Shown: positions 1 to 9,486, counted from the first letter of the stretch. The stretch: 64,000 bases of DNA from Bacteroidales bacterium (GCA_016285455.1 JAEEQS010000001.1:186001-250000); one strand, 5' to 3'. Numbers and translations: made by a program. The notes: a model not told the origin generated them from the sequence alone.

Positions 1-278
1 TTGAACCTAATTCTACGGAAATGAGGATTCTGGCAAAGGACTTTGCAGTTCTTTCAGCGTTTGAGATTAAAACCTTTCCTTCAGACAATCCAGACCGCAC
101 TTTGGATTACATAATGGTTTACAATGGCGGAGAAGGAAAATCCTTAGTCAAGAAACTGGAAAAGGGGAAACTGGGCATTGCTTCCTGGGTACAGCCTGAG
201 AAGATGGCGTCTGACCACAGGCCTATTTTTACCCTTATTTTCAAAGGAGAAAACTGCGTAAAGGAAAAGCTGGATTAG
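1..278 (+). CDS. Endonuclease/exonuclease/phosphatase-fold protein, C-terminal fragment
   Basis: Only the last 92 codons are in the window; the frame is open from base 3, so the true start lies upstream. The visible part has the end of the endonuclease/exonuclease/phosphatase (DNase I-like) fold: a LDYIMVYNG strand and a SDHRPIF motif near the C-terminus, where SDH is the family's catalytic/metal-site signature. In this superfamily the Asp-His pair helps hydrolyse phosphodiester or phosphomonoester bonds; the substrate cannot be told from this piece. The gene ends 4 bp inside the convergent RelA/SpoT-like gene. The fold call is fairly sure, the specificity is not. Confidence 0.7.
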   Translation, partial: EPNSTEMRILAKDFAVLSAFEIKTFPSDNPDRTLDYIMVYNGGEGKSLVKKLEKGKLGIASWVQPEKMASDHRPIFTLIFKGENCVKEKLD

Positions 279-2410
279 CCTTTTTTTCTGTCTGAAACTC
301 TGATAACATTGGTTACTTCTCTGAGTTTTTTCAGGGATGAAATCACTTTGTCCAGATGAGCGTTTCCACCTACGGAGAGTTCCATTTCAGCTACGAATTC
401 CAGTTTACTTTTCTGCCTTTCGCTGATTCTGAAAGCTCTTATGCTGGCTCCGGCGTTTGCGGCACATTCCATTATGGCGTTAGACATTGAAGCGTCTCCT
501 ATTCCAATGACTTTCAGGCCTGTCTGGAACTGAGACGATGTGGAAGTCTGCCTCCATTTGACTTTCTGGATTCGGTAAGGATATTGGCTTATGAGCCTTG
601 CAGCGTTAGGGCATGAAATTCTATGGATGCTAACTCCGCCGCTGGCTGTAACAAAACCAAAAACATCGTCTCCAAAGATAGGGTTGCAGCACTTAGCCAT
701 CTTGAAGCTTATGTTATCTAGCTTGTCGCTGATGACAAGATAGTCTGAGCGGCTTCTGGTGCTTTTTTCAAGAAGCTTGGCAGACTGTTTTTCTTCTTTC
801 TCCTCCTTTTCTTCACTGGTATTTCCGCTCAGGAATTCCTTTATGTCCTGAAGATCCAGAGTCTGGTCATTGACGGCTATCAGGAAGTCTCCTATAGACT
901 TCATCTTGAAGTGCTTGGCAAGGATAGACAGGACTTCGTCTGTGAGCTCCATCTTCCAGTTCTTCATCCTGCGCTCCAGGGTTTCCCTTCCCAGGCGGCT
1001 CATCTTGCCTTCCTCTTCTTTCAGCTTGCTCTTGATGTGGCTTCTGGCCTTGGAAGAAATGACTATGTTCAGCCAGTCGCGAGACGGCTTCTGGTCTTTG
1101 CGGCTCATTATCTCCACTATGTCTCCGGTGTGGAGCTTTTCCCTTATGGATTTTACCTTGCCGTTGACTTTAGCCCCACTGCAGCTCATTCCCAGATTGG
1201 AGTGAATGGCAAAGGCAAAGTCCAGAACACACGCTCCCTTAGGCAGTTGCTTCAGGTCTCCGTTAGGGGTGAACACAAAGATTTCGTTCAGGTCTTTCTG
1301 AAGGGAGCCGTCAGAGAGCAGTCCTGGAGTTTCCAGGGCCTTTTTCACGTCGCCGAGCCACTCGTCCAAACCTTTTACAGACTTGATTCCCTTGTAGCTC
1401 CAGTGGGAGGCGTGGCCGTTTTCCGCCATCTGGTCCATCCTTTCAGTGCGGATCTGGACTTCCACCCTGGCTCCGTCTTTGTTCTCCACCGTTGTGTGAA
1501 GGCTTTCGTATCCGTTTGCCTTAGGATTTGATATCCAGTCTCTAAGGCGAGACACATCCGGTTTGTACTCCTGTGTCACCAGAGAATAAACCTGCCAGCA
1601 GGCTTCCTTTTCCTTGTCAAGAGGAACATCCAGAATGAATCTTATGGCAAACACGTCGCTTACGCCTTCAAAAGGTACATCCTGTTTCTGCATCTTCTGC
1701 CAGATAGACCAGGCGGTCTTTGTCCTTACCTTCAGAGTGTATTTCAGACCGGACTCTTTCAATTTCTTTTCCAGAGGTCGTATGAATTCCGCCGCCAGGG
1801 TCTGCCTGTCTTTCTCCGTTGCAAGCAGCTTGTTGGAAACTGCGCGGTAATGCTCGGGGTCTGAATACCTGAAAAAGAGGTTTTCCATCTCCCCCTTTAT
1901 CTTGTAGAGTCCTAGCTGATGAGCCAGCGGAATATACAGCATCTGGGTTTCGGTGAGCTTGCGCATCTGGCTGGATTTAGGGAAGATACCCAGGTTGCGC
2001 ATAATCTCCAGACGGTCCGCTATCTTGATTAGCGTAACCCTTGGGTCCTTGGAGTAGGATACAATCAGCTTGCGGTAGTTCTCCGCCTGGAGACGGGTTT
2101 CCTTAGGCGTGATCTTGGATATTCCGTTCAGGCCTTCTACCATATTCATTATCTCCGCCCCAAATTCTTTGCGGAGTTTCTCCTGGATTTCTTCCTTGCC
2201 TCTGGAAGCCTCGTGGAGGAAGACTGCGCATACGGCATCATACCTCAGGCCAATCTCGTCTCTAACTATAAGAGACACGCTAAGAGGATGTTCTATGAAA
2301 GGATGATGATTTTCCCTTTCCATTCCGGCAAGGGATTGCTCCGCGATAGAGTAACTCTTCTCCACAAGTTCTCTTTCCTTTCCGCTGTATGATTCAAGCA
2401 GCCTTTCCAT
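275..2410 (-). CDS. RelA/SpoT-family (p)ppGpp synthetase with degenerate hydrolase domain
   Basis: 711 residues, full length for a long RSH protein: HD domain (about 20-170), synthetase domain (about 220-340), TGS domain (about 375-440) and C-terminal ACT-like region (about 630-705). The synthetase motifs look intact, including SDVFAIRF, GYESLHTTV and the catalytic EVQIRT. The HD site is not: HD reads HE (H66-E67), the following E-D pair is replaced by R70-G71, and the ADRLHN motif reads ADRLEI. Those residues bind Mn and do hydrolysis in bifunctional Rel/SpoT, so I infer a synthetase-only, RelA-like role, with a separate hydrolase elsewhere. The gene follows uvrB by 2 bp and is probably co-transcribed with it. 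Confidence 0.92.
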   Translation of the reverse strand: MERLLESYSGKERELVEKSYSIAEQSLAGMERENHHPFIEHPLSVSLIVRDEIGLRYDAVCAVFLHEASRGKEEIQEKLRKEFGAEIMNMVEGLNGISKITPKETRLQAENYRKLIVSYSKDPRVTLIKIADRLEIMRNLGIFPKSSQMRKLTETQMLYIPLAHQLGLYKIKGEMENLFFRYSDPEHYRAVSNKLLATEKDRQTLAAEFIRPLEKKLKESGLKYTLKVRTKTAWSIWQKMQKQDVPFEGVSDVFAIRFILDVPLDKEKEACWQVYSLVTQEYKPDVSRLRDWISNPKANGYESLHTTVENKDGARVEVQIRTERMDQMAENGHASHWSYKGIKSVKGLDEWLGDVKKALETPGLLSDGSLQKDLNEIFVFTPNGDLKQLPKGACVLDFAFAIHSNLGMSCSGAKVNGKVKSIREKLHTGDIVEIMSRKDQKPSRDWLNIVISSKARSHIKSKLKEEEGKMSRLGRETLERRMKNWKMELTDEVLSILAKHFKMKSIGDFLIAVNDQTLDLQDIKEFLSGNTSEEKEEKEEKQSAKLLEKSTRSRSDYLVISDKLDNISFKMAKCCNPIFGDDVFGFVTASGGVSIHRISCPNAARLISQYPYRIQKVKWRQTSTSSQFQTGLKVIGIGDASMSNAIMECAANAGASIRAFRISERQKSKLEFVAEMELSVGGNAHLDKVISSLKKLREVTNVIRVSDRKKG

Positions 2411-2412
2411 AT

Positions 2413-4443
2413 CTATTTCTTTCCTCTCTTTGAAAGCAGTTCCTTAAGAGCGTTCATCTCGTCTCTGAAGCGTGCCGCTGAAATGAAGTCCAGTTCCTTG
2501 GCTGCGTTCTCCATCTTTATCCTTGAGCTTTCTATGCTCTTTTTCAGGTCAGCGTCAGACATAGACGATATAACAGGGTCGTTTGCAACCGATTCTGCAT
2601 CAGGCATATCAAATCTAGACGCAATTTCCGCCAGAGTCCTGTCACGCCCCAGAACATTCCTTTCTGTCTTTTCAATCTGGGTAGGGGTGATGTTGTGGGC
2701 TTTGTTGTAATCCATCTGCTTTTTCCTTCGGCGGTTGGTCTCGTCTATGGTTTCCCGCATGCTTCTTGTTATGGTGTCGGCATACATTATGACGCATCCG
2801 TTCAGGTTCCTAGCGGCTCGGCCTGCCGTCTGAGTCAGGGCGGTAGTGCTTCTCAGGAAGCCTTCCTTGTCCGCATCCAGTATGGCAACCAATGAAACTT
2901 GCGGCAGGTCAAGCCCTTCCCTGAGAAGGTTTACTCCAATCAGCACGTCGAACAGTCCTTTCTGGAAATCTTCTATAATCTGGATCCTTTCCATCGTGTC
3001 CACGTCTGAATGTATGTAGCTGCACCTTACGCCGTTCCCGTAGAGGTATTTGTAAAGGTCTTCTGCCATTCTCTTGGTCAGCGTGGTAACCAGTATCCTC
3101 TCGTCCTTTTCGGCCCTGACAGCGATTTCTTCCATCAGGTCGTCTATCTGGTTCTTTGTCGGCCTTACAATCACAGGCGGATCCAGAAGCCCCGTAGGCC
3201 TTACAAGCTGCTCAGCGATAAGTCCCTGGCTTTCTTCCAGTTCAAAGTCTGCAGGAGTGGCGCTCACGTAAACCGTCTGGTTCGTCAGGCTCTGGAATTC
3301 CTCGAACCTCAGAGGGCGGTTGTCTGCCGCTGCAGGAAGGCGGAAACCATACTCTATTAGAGTCTGCTTTCTTGAGCGGTCTCCTCCGCTCATCGCCCTT
3401 ATCTGTGGCACGGTCACGTGGCTTTCGTCTATGAAGGTTATGTAGTCTTTCGGGAAATAGTCGAGCAGGCAGAACGGCCTTGTTCCGGCCGGCCTTCCGT
3501 CAAAGTACCTGGAGTAGTTCTCTATTCCCGGGCACCATCCCAGTTCCTTTATCATCTCCAGGTCGTACTCCACCCTTTGCTTGAGGCGGTTGGCTTCGTG
3601 AGGCTTTCCTATATCCATAAAGTACCCGTACCTCTGGAAGAGATCATCTTGTATCTGCTTCACAGCCAGGGCCATCCTATCCTTGGTGGTGGAGAAAATG
3701 TTTGCCGGGTATATGGATATCTCATCGCGATACTCCTTGGTCGCTCCGCTGGCGGGGTCGAATATCTCAATCTCCTCTACGGTGTTCCCGAAGAAAACAA
3801 TCCTCGCTCCTTCTTCTCCGTATGCAAGATAAATGTCCACGCTGTCTCCCCTTACACGGAATGTCCCTCTCTTGAACTCCACGTCGCTTCTTGAGTACAT
3901 GCTGTCTACCAGCTTGTAAAGAAAAGTGTTCCTGGCAATAGCGTCACCCGTCTTGACCGTTATTGTATTTGCGTGGAAATCAGCAGGATTACCTATGCCA
4001 TATAGGCAGGATACAGAGGATATTACCACTATGTCTCTTCTTCCTGAAAGCAGAGATGCGGATGCTGCAATCCTTAGCTTATCTATTTCATCGTTGATGG
4101 AAAGATCCTTCTCAATGTATGTGTCTGTTGTCGGGATATAGGCTTCCGGCTGGTAATAGTCGTAGTAAGACACAAAGTACTCCACTGCATTCTCCGGAAA
4201 GAAAGACTTGAATTCTCCGTACAACTGGGCGGCCAGGGTCTTGTTGTGGCTGAGTATCAGCGCGGGACGGCCAAGCCTTGCAATGGCGTTTGCCATCGTG
4301 AAGGTCTTGCCGCTTCCGGTTACGCCGAGCAGTGTGACTGCCTTTTCCCCGTCTTCAATGGCGCGGACAATGGCGTCTATGGCTTCCGGCTGGTCACCTG
4401 TTGGCTGGTATCTCGAGTCTAACTTGAACTCCATTTTAGTCAT
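2413..4443 (-). CDS. uvrB: Excinuclease ABC subunit B (UvrB)
   Basis: 676 residues, normal UvrB length. UvrB is the damage-verifying helicase-like subunit of nucleotide excision repair: UvrA loads it on DNA and it then recruits UvrC. Visible features are the Walker A GVTGSGKT near residue 40, the beta-hairpin region with YYDYYQPEAYIP near residue 93, the DESH box, helicase motif VI QTAGRAARN, and the C-terminal UVR domain (AARFRDEMNALK) that contacts UvrC. The chosen ATG overlaps the end of the upstream M28 peptidase gene by 8 bp; a second in-frame ATG lies three codons later. The gene sits in a minus-strand run M28-uvrB-rsh. Confidence 0.97.
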   Translation of the reverse strand: MTKMEFKLDSRYQPTGDQPEAIDAIVRAIEDGEKAVTLLGVTGSGKTFTMANAIARLGRPALILSHNKTLAAQLYGEFKSFFPENAVEYFVSYYDYYQPEAYIPTTDTYIEKDLSINDEIDKLRIAASASLLSGRRDIVVISSVSCLYGIGNPADFHANTITVKTGDAIARNTFLYKLVDSMYSRSDVEFKRGTFRVRGDSVDIYLAYGEEGARIVFFGNTVEEIEIFDPASGATKEYRDEISIYPANIFSTTKDRMALAVKQIQDDLFQRYGYFMDIGKPHEANRLKQRVEYDLEMIKELGWCPGIENYSRYFDGRPAGTRPFCLLDYFPKDYITFIDESHVTVPQIRAMSGGDRSRKQTLIEYGFRLPAAADNRPLRFEEFQSLTNQTVYVSATPADFELEESQGLIAEQLVRPTGLLDPPVIVRPTKNQIDDLMEEIAVRAEKDERILVTTLTKRMAEDLYKYLYGNGVRCSYIHSDVDTMERIQIIEDFQKGLFDVLIGVNLLREGLDLPQVSLVAILDADKEGFLRSTTALTQTAGRAARNLNGCVIMYADTITRSMRETIDETNRRRKKQMDYNKAHNITPTQIEKTERNVLGRDRTLAEIASRFDMPDAESVANDPVISSMSDADLKKSIESSRIKMENAAKELDFISAARFRDEMNALKELLSKRGKK

Positions 4444-5431
4444 TTATCCCCGCAATCTTGCAGACTGCTCGGAAGATTAGTCTGCAGCGTTCAGCAAGTG
4501 CGTTGAAGTTTATGATTCCGGTATCGTCTGTGGTTTTGTTCGTGTACTTGTGAACTCCGCTGGTCAGGACTATGGCTGGGATTCCTGCGTCACGGAATGT
4601 TGTCTGGTCTCCCATTTCATACAACAAATCGTGCACTTTCCTGTTTCCGTAATAGGTGAAATCCAGAATAATAGGCTCGTTTGGACTATTGGCTTCCACA
4701 AAACTTTTCTTTACGGATTCATCAACGCTGTCCATTCCCAGGAACAGCAGATAGTTTTTAGGCAGTAGTCCTCCGGTTTTAGCTTCTTTAGGCGGTGCCA
4801 GAGTTGTTCCTATCTGGTCCAGGTTTATCATCAGAGAAATATCAGAAGAGGGAACAATTCCGTCGCTGAGGAATCTTTTGCTTCCAAGGCAGTCCTGCTC
4901 CTTTGCGTCAAAGGCTACAAGGCAGATATTGCATTTAGGCTTTTTGCCTTCCGTCGCAAGGGCTGCCAGCGCCTTTCCAACTTCCAGCAGAGCTGCCACT
5001 CCGGAGGCGTTGTTGTCTGCTCCAGGGTAAATGCGCCCGCCAAGGACTCCCAGATGGTCGTAATGAGCTCCAATTACAATGGTCTTTGGATTTGAAACAT
5101 CAGGGTCTGCGGGAATAATTCCAATGGCATTGATCCCCAGCACTTTCTCAAATCCTTTCAAATACCAGAATCCGTAGAGGTAAGACTGGCCTTGTATGCT
5201 TACCCCGTTGTCTATGAAAGAATCCGTTATGACTCTAAGGCCGTACTTTGTCTCTTCTTTTCCGCTTTCCCTCCCTTTCAGTTTCGGATCTGTCAGCCCT
5301 GCAATTGTGTTCCTCAGGCTTTGCTTTGTAATAAGCTCCTCTGCCTTGTTCTGGGCATGCAGATTCACAGCCCCAAGCAGCAAGAAAGCCGGGAGCAAAA
5401 CCAAAGCATATTTTCTGAAGACCTTAAGCAT
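4436..5431 (-). CDS. Secreted M28-family zinc metallopeptidase
   Basis: 331 residues from ATG 5431, which begins a clear signal peptide (MLKVFRKYALVLLPAFLLLG, ending about HAQ). A TTG three codons earlier would extend it but adds nothing plausible. M28 enzymes are co-catalytic zinc aminopeptidases. The ligand series is mostly visible: GAHYDHLG, GADNNASG, an acidic FDAKEQDCLGS motif and NLDQIG. In the last ligand region the sequence is SGVHKYTNKTTDDT, with Asn where many relatives have the YHT-type His; this may be a subfamily trait or affect activity. A TAAATTTG -7 element (complement of 5445-5452) lies just upstream. Likely a periplasmic or surface peptidase of unknown substrate. Confidence 0.85.
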   Translation of the reverse strand: MLKVFRKYALVLLPAFLLLGAVNLHAQNKAEELITKQSLRNTIAGLTDPKLKGRESGKEETKYGLRVITDSFIDNGVSIQGQSYLYGFWYLKGFEKVLGINAIGIIPADPDVSNPKTIVIGAHYDHLGVLGGRIYPGADNNASGVAALLEVGKALAALATEGKKPKCNICLVAFDAKEQDCLGSKRFLSDGIVPSSDISLMINLDQIGTTLAPPKEAKTGGLLPKNYLLFLGMDSVDESVKKSFVEANSPNEPIILDFTYYGNRKVHDLLYEMGDQTTFRDAGIPAIVLTSGVHKYTNKTTDDTGIINFNALAERCRLIFRAVCKIAGIND

Positions 5432-5474
5432 TACTGTCAAAACGCAAATTTATGACTTTTTCCACGATTAGCAT

Positions 5475-5482
5475 TATCTTTG
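5475..5482 (+). promoter_or_regulatory. Bacteroidota -7 element (TATCTTTG)
   Basis: TATCTTTG matches the TAnnTTTG -7 consensus of the Bacteroidota housekeeping sigma factor. It ends only 5 bp before ATG 5488, so the TPR transcript would be leaderless or nearly so. No clear TTTG -33 element is spaced correctly. Confidence 0.5.
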
Positions 5483-5487
5483 TAGTG

Positions 5488-7530
5488 ATGAGTGTGATGA
5501 GAAAAAAAGGATTTGCGGTTGCTTTTTTGGTATGGGTGCTGGCCTTGCTTGCGCCTGTGAAGGGCTTTGCTCAGTATGACATAGACCAGTTCTTCTTGAG
5601 GGGAAGGCAGCTTCTGATAGACGGGAAATATTCCTCAGCGATAGATAATTTCAACACTCTGGTCAGGATAGATTCCACTCTTTATGACGCATACTTTTTC
5701 AGGGGCATAGCAAAGTACAATCTGGGAGACTTCATTGGGGCGGAGAAAGACTTTGACAAATCGCTGAGCCTGAATCCGCTTTATACTCCCGCATACCATT
5801 ACAGGGCAATAACATTGAGCCGGACTGGAAAGTACGAGGCTGCGCTGAAAGATCTGGCTGAAGCGGTGGACCTTAGGCCTAGCTACACCGGCCTTTATTT
5901 CAGCAGGGGAGTGACATATTTCCTCAGCCAGCAGTTTGATAAGGCGGTTGAGGATTTCAATAAGTTCATCAAACAGGAAAGCGGCGAGCCGGACGCCTAT
6001 CTGAACAGAGGAGCCGCTTACACTTTCCTCGGCGACACGCTCAAGGCGCTAGATGACTACAATAAGGCTATAAGCCTGAATATCAATGATCCAGAAGGCT
6101 ATATCAGAAGATCCAGAATCTACTTTATGCAGGGAAGCGATTCCCTTGCCCTGGCGGATCTCAACAAGGCAATCAGGCTGGATACTGCAAACACCTTTGC
6201 ATATTTCAACAGGGCAATCATCCTATACGAGAAGAAGGAAATCAACGGTGCGCTGGATGATTTGAACAAGGTGCTGGAATATGAGCCTGGCAATGCTCTA
6301 ACGCTTTACAACAGGGCCCTAATACGCTCACAGATAGGAGACTTTGACAACGCTCTGGATGATTATGACAGGGTGATTGCCGTAAATCCGCAGAACGTGC
6401 TGGCATATTTCAACCGCGCTGCCGTTTTCCTTCAGATGAACCGCTACAGAGATGCAATGGACGACTATTCCCAGTGCATTAACCTCTATCCGGACTTTGC
6501 AAAGGCTTATATGAACAGAGCTTACGCCAAGGCTCATCTTGGGCAGTACAATTCAGCAAGGCGAGACGAGGAAATAGCCAGGGAAAAGGTAAAGGAATAC
6601 CGCTATAAAACAAGAGACAGCGTTTCCGCACAGATATTTGCAGACACCACCAAGAGATTTGACCAGATGATTTCTCTGGAGTCCGATTTTGCCAAGAGAG
6701 ACTTTTCCAACAACGAGCTTCTCCAGTACAGAGATGTGGATATTCAGCTGAAGCCGCTGTTCAAGTTCAGCCTGGCGGAAAAGAGGCCGGAAAGGATGGC
6801 TATGGACAGAAGGTTCGAGTCTCTTAAAATGGAGGATTTCATAGATGATCTGCCTGTGGCTTCTGACCTTGTGGCTGTAAGGCATTCATATGATACACAG
6901 AAGCTAGAAGCATCTCTGAAAAGGCTGAGAGACTCTCTAAGCGCGGTAATCTCCAAGATGAAAGACAGGGAAGAAGCCATAGACGCTCTGGTCTATTTCT
7001 CCAGGGCTCTGGCAAACGACTCCCAGAACCGTTTCAACGAGGCTCTGGGAGACTATGACAAGGCAGTCAGCCTCCAGCCGGACAATCCGTTCTTCTACAT
7101 AAACCGCGGAGCTTTGCAGGCTGAGATGATAGACTTCATTTCTTCGATGGAGCAGAACGTACAGGTGCTTTCTCTGGACAATTCCCGTACTGCCAGGGCC
7201 AGGGTGAACGAGAACCGCTCCAACTATGACTATACTGCTGCAATCCACGATATGAAAAAGGCCGCGGCCTTGATGCCGGAATTCCCTTATTCGTACTACA
7301 ATCTCGGAAACCTTTACACTCTGTCTTCGGATCTACCAGAAGCTATTCTGCAATATACCAAGGCAATACAGCTTTATCCCGCTTTGCCTGAGGCTTATTA
7401 CAACAGGGGCTTGGTTCTGATTTATCTCAAAGATAGCGAGAAGGGCTGTCTGGATATGAGCAAGGCCGGAGAATTGGGCGTTCCCGAAGCCTACAGCGTT
7501 ATCAGCAAGTACTGCATCAAGAAGCAGTAA
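5488..7530 (+). CDS. Secreted tetratricopeptide-repeat protein
   Basis: 680 residues from ATG 5488, or 677 from 5497. The signal peptide is clear (MRKKGFAVAFLVWVLALLAP, cleaved after KGFAQ). Upstream codons to 5452 are open but contain the -7 element, so I exclude them. The mature protein has at least ten TPR units in two blocks, about residues 30-370 and 500-670, with the usual A-x-x-x-R/Y and P helix-turn positions (for example AYFNRAIILYE). A non-TPR linker lies about 375-500. TPR proteins are scaffolds, so an envelope protein-binding role is likely; the partner is unknown. Convergent with the phosphoesterase gene, which ends 1 bp away. Confidence 0.9.
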   Translation: MSVMRKKGFAVAFLVWVLALLAPVKGFAQYDIDQFFLRGRQLLIDGKYSSAIDNFNTLVRIDSTLYDAYFFRGIAKYNLGDFIGAEKDFDKSLSLNPLYTPAYHYRAITLSRTGKYEAALKDLAEAVDLRPSYTGLYFSRGVTYFLSQQFDKAVEDFNKFIKQESGEPDAYLNRGAAYTFLGDTLKALDDYNKAISLNINDPEGYIRRSRIYFMQGSDSLALADLNKAIRLDTANTFAYFNRAIILYEKKEINGALDDLNKVLEYEPGNALTLYNRALIRSQIGDFDNALDDYDRVIAVNPQNVLAYFNRAAVFLQMNRYRDAMDDYSQCINLYPDFAKAYMNRAYAKAHLGQYNSARRDEEIAREKVKEYRYKTRDSVSAQIFADTTKRFDQMISLESDFAKRDFSNNELLQYRDVDIQLKPLFKFSLAEKRPERMAMDRRFESLKMEDFIDDLPVASDLVAVRHSYDTQKLEASLKRLRDSLSAVISKMKDREEAIDALVYFSRALANDSQNRFNEALGDYDKAVSLQPDNPFFYINRGALQAEMIDFISSMEQNVQVLSLDNSRTARARVNENRSNYDYTAAIHDMKKAAALMPEFPYSYYNLGNLYTLSSDLPEAILQYTKAIQLYPALPEAYYNRGLVLIYLKDSEKGCLDMSKAGELGVPEAYSVISKYCIKKQ

Positions 7531-8847
7531 TCATTTCTTTATCACGACAGAGTCAACTTCTTTTCCCTCCCTGTCCAGAAGGGTAAGCGTCATGGAGTTT
7601 CTGTCTACTTCCATAAGCATTGCGCCAATAGTCTTTCCGCCCTCGCTCCAGCGCTTTGCTATAATGTCCTGGTTGTGTGTAAGTTCTCCCACATCTACTC
7701 CTCTCTCATTGTCTGAAGAAGGAGTCTGGATATATACGGTTGGAAGATTCTTGCTTCTTACATAAATGTGGTTGTTGGCTCCAAGGGCCAGGTCCACTCT
7801 GCATTCTTCAAACAGGTCTTTCCATCTTCTCATCTGGCTGGTCTTTCCGTTTTCTCCGAAAAACCACTGATAATGCTCGCACACCACCTTGAACTTGGCA
7901 TTGCTGGAATTCAGTACATTGCGAGTCCACGCTTGAGCCTTTGCCAATCCTAAGCTGTCTCTCATGCTCTCGCTGTTCAGCATCACAAACAGCACGTTCT
8001 TGTATGTGAAATGGTAGCAAACTCCTTCTTCTCCTTCATATCCGTTCAGAGGATTTGCTGTGGCATTCTTGAAAAACTGGTTTGTCAGCTGATACTTCCT
8101 TGTCATATTGTCGTGATTGCCGTTCAGCCCCGCCCACATATAGTTCCTGAACGCATCCACCTGGTACATCTCCTTCCAGAAACTCCAGCTTCCGCCCCAA
8201 GCGCAAACATCTCCCAGATGAAGCACCCAGTCAAAGCCTTTCCTGTTTTTCTTTACCGCATAGTCATTAACTGTTTCCACCATCTTCATCGCTGAGGCAA
8301 GCCTTTTGGGAAGAGGAGGATAGCTGTGGAAATCAGAGATTACGCAAGCGCTCCATTTGTCGTTTCCTGCGGTTTTGAATTTGCTGATATCTGACTGGCT
8401 GTGGCGGGTAATGCCGTTATCGTCTTTATAGCTGCACACAATCCAGTAGCAATATTCGGTATCGGGTTTCAGGTTGGAGAAAGAGCAGCTGAACTTGTGG
8501 AACCGAGCATCTTCGTAGAAATTCTCGCCGTTAGCTTTCTTGGAATAAATGCTGTCATAGACTGTGCAGAGCGTTTCTTCACCAGCTTTCAGAAGATAGC
8601 CTTTTACACGAGTATTCCTTTTATTCTGAAACAGATAGATTAAACAATTGTCTGTAGATTCTCTGGCGGCAAAACTCACGTTCATCTGCGTTGAGCAATC
8701 TTCTCCAGGGCAAGTGTTGATGCTGAAGATCTCTCTTCCCGTACTGTCTCTATTAACGGAAAGAGAATCTGACAGAAGATATTTGCTCGGATTGCAGCCG
8801 GCAAGAGCCAGAAGCAAGAAGGCAAAACTGAATAAAAGCTTTTTCAT
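7531..8847 (-). CDS. Lipoprotein calcineurin-like phosphoesterase (purple acid phosphatase type)
   Basis: 438 residues from ATG 8847. The frame stays open to 9102, but MKKLLFSFAFLLLALAGC is an SPII signal with lipobox LALAGC, which fixes the start. An FNIII-like N-terminal region (about 30-160) resembles the purple acid phosphatase N-domain, followed by a metallophosphatase domain: SDFH, GDVCAWGG, GNHDNM, CEHYQW and NNHIYVR. In active relatives the last motif is GHxHxYxR; here the first His is Asn (ANNH), so one metal ligand may be missing. Probably a surface or periplasmic phosphoesterase with an altered site; substrate unknown. Confidence 0.85.
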   Translation of the reverse strand: MKKLLFSFAFLLLALAGCNPSKYLLSDSLSVNRDSTGREIFSINTCPGEDCSTQMNVSFAARESTDNCLIYLFQNKRNTRVKGYLLKAGEETLCTVYDSIYSKKANGENFYEDARFHKFSCSFSNLKPDTEYCYWIVCSYKDDNGITRHSQSDISKFKTAGNDKWSACVISDFHSYPPLPKRLASAMKMVETVNDYAVKKNRKGFDWVLHLGDVCAWGGSWSFWKEMYQVDAFRNYMWAGLNGNHDNMTRKYQLTNQFFKNATANPLNGYEGEEGVCYHFTYKNVLFVMLNSESMRDSLGLAKAQAWTRNVLNSSNAKFKVVCEHYQWFFGENGKTSQMRRWKDLFEECRVDLALGANNHIYVRSKNLPTVYIQTPSSDNERGVDVGELTHNQDIIAKRWSEGGKTIGAMLMEVDRNSMTLTLLDREGKEVDSVVIKK

Positions 8848-8941
8848 ATTGCTGAGTAAAACTATTGCTAAAATAATACAAATTGGGCGAAATCCGGCAT
8901 TTTTGCTAAATTGCAAGATGTAAAGATTAATGCTTTGAAAT

Positions 8942-9469
8942 ATGAAAATGTCGAGATTTCTTTTTATCGCCTCAGCGATTTTTCTGTTAGCCGCAGCTTC
9001 CTGCAAGAATGGCGGCAAGGTTGGCGGAGCTGATGACAAGACGTCAGAAGATGCTATTCGCCAGAGGATTGAGCAGATGATGAAGGTGGAAGTGTTCACC
9101 AAAGAGAACAGGGCTCAGTATCTGGGAAAAGAGCTGTGCGAACTTTACAGCAAGATTGACCCGTTCAGCGAGGAGGGAGATCTTTACCTGGATTTCCAGT
9201 GGGCTGGAAAGGTGCTGGACGCCTGCTGTGAAGACCCTAACATCCGAAAAGCCACGCTGAAGGAAGTGAGAGTTTTGCCGGGCAACAAGGCTGAGGCTGA
9301 CGTAAACTTTGTGGATCCTCCTTGCTATGACTGGAACTACACCTTGCTTCTTGGCTTCAACGGCCAGGAGTGGATGATAGAAGACGTCATCTGGCAGCAC
9401 GCTGAATATGAGCCCACAAAGGAAACAGAAGAAGCCAGAGGATTTCTTGCAGAGCATAATGTAGAATAG
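8942..9469 (+). CDS. Small lipoprotein, possibly DUF3828-like
   Basis: 175 residues beginning with an SPII signal ending LAAASC; starts at 8942 or 8948 are both possible. The mature part is acidic, ends in an NTF2-like-looking segment (YNYTLLLGFNGQEWMIEDV style) and contains no catalytic motif I recognise. It loosely resembles DUF3828 lipoproteins of Bacteroidales, but I cannot confirm this. It starts divergently from the phosphoesterase lipoprotein and lies 17 bp before the S9 peptidase gene, so it may share that transcript. Function unknown. Confidence 0.75.
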   Translation: MKMSRFLFIASAIFLLAAASCKNGGKVGGADDKTSEDAIRQRIEQMMKVEVFTKENRAQYLGKELCELYSKIDPFSEEGDLYLDFQWAGKVLDACCEDPNIRKATLKEVRVLPGNKAEADVNFVDPPCYDWNYTLLLGFNGQEWMIEDVIWQHAEYEPTKETEEARGFLAEHNVE

Positions 9470-9486
9470 TTTTATTGCACCATACA

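Noticed and set aside
8848-9102. N-terminal extension of the phosphoesterase lipoprotein
   Set aside because: It would precede an obvious SPII signal peptide and overlaps the divergent lipoprotein gene.
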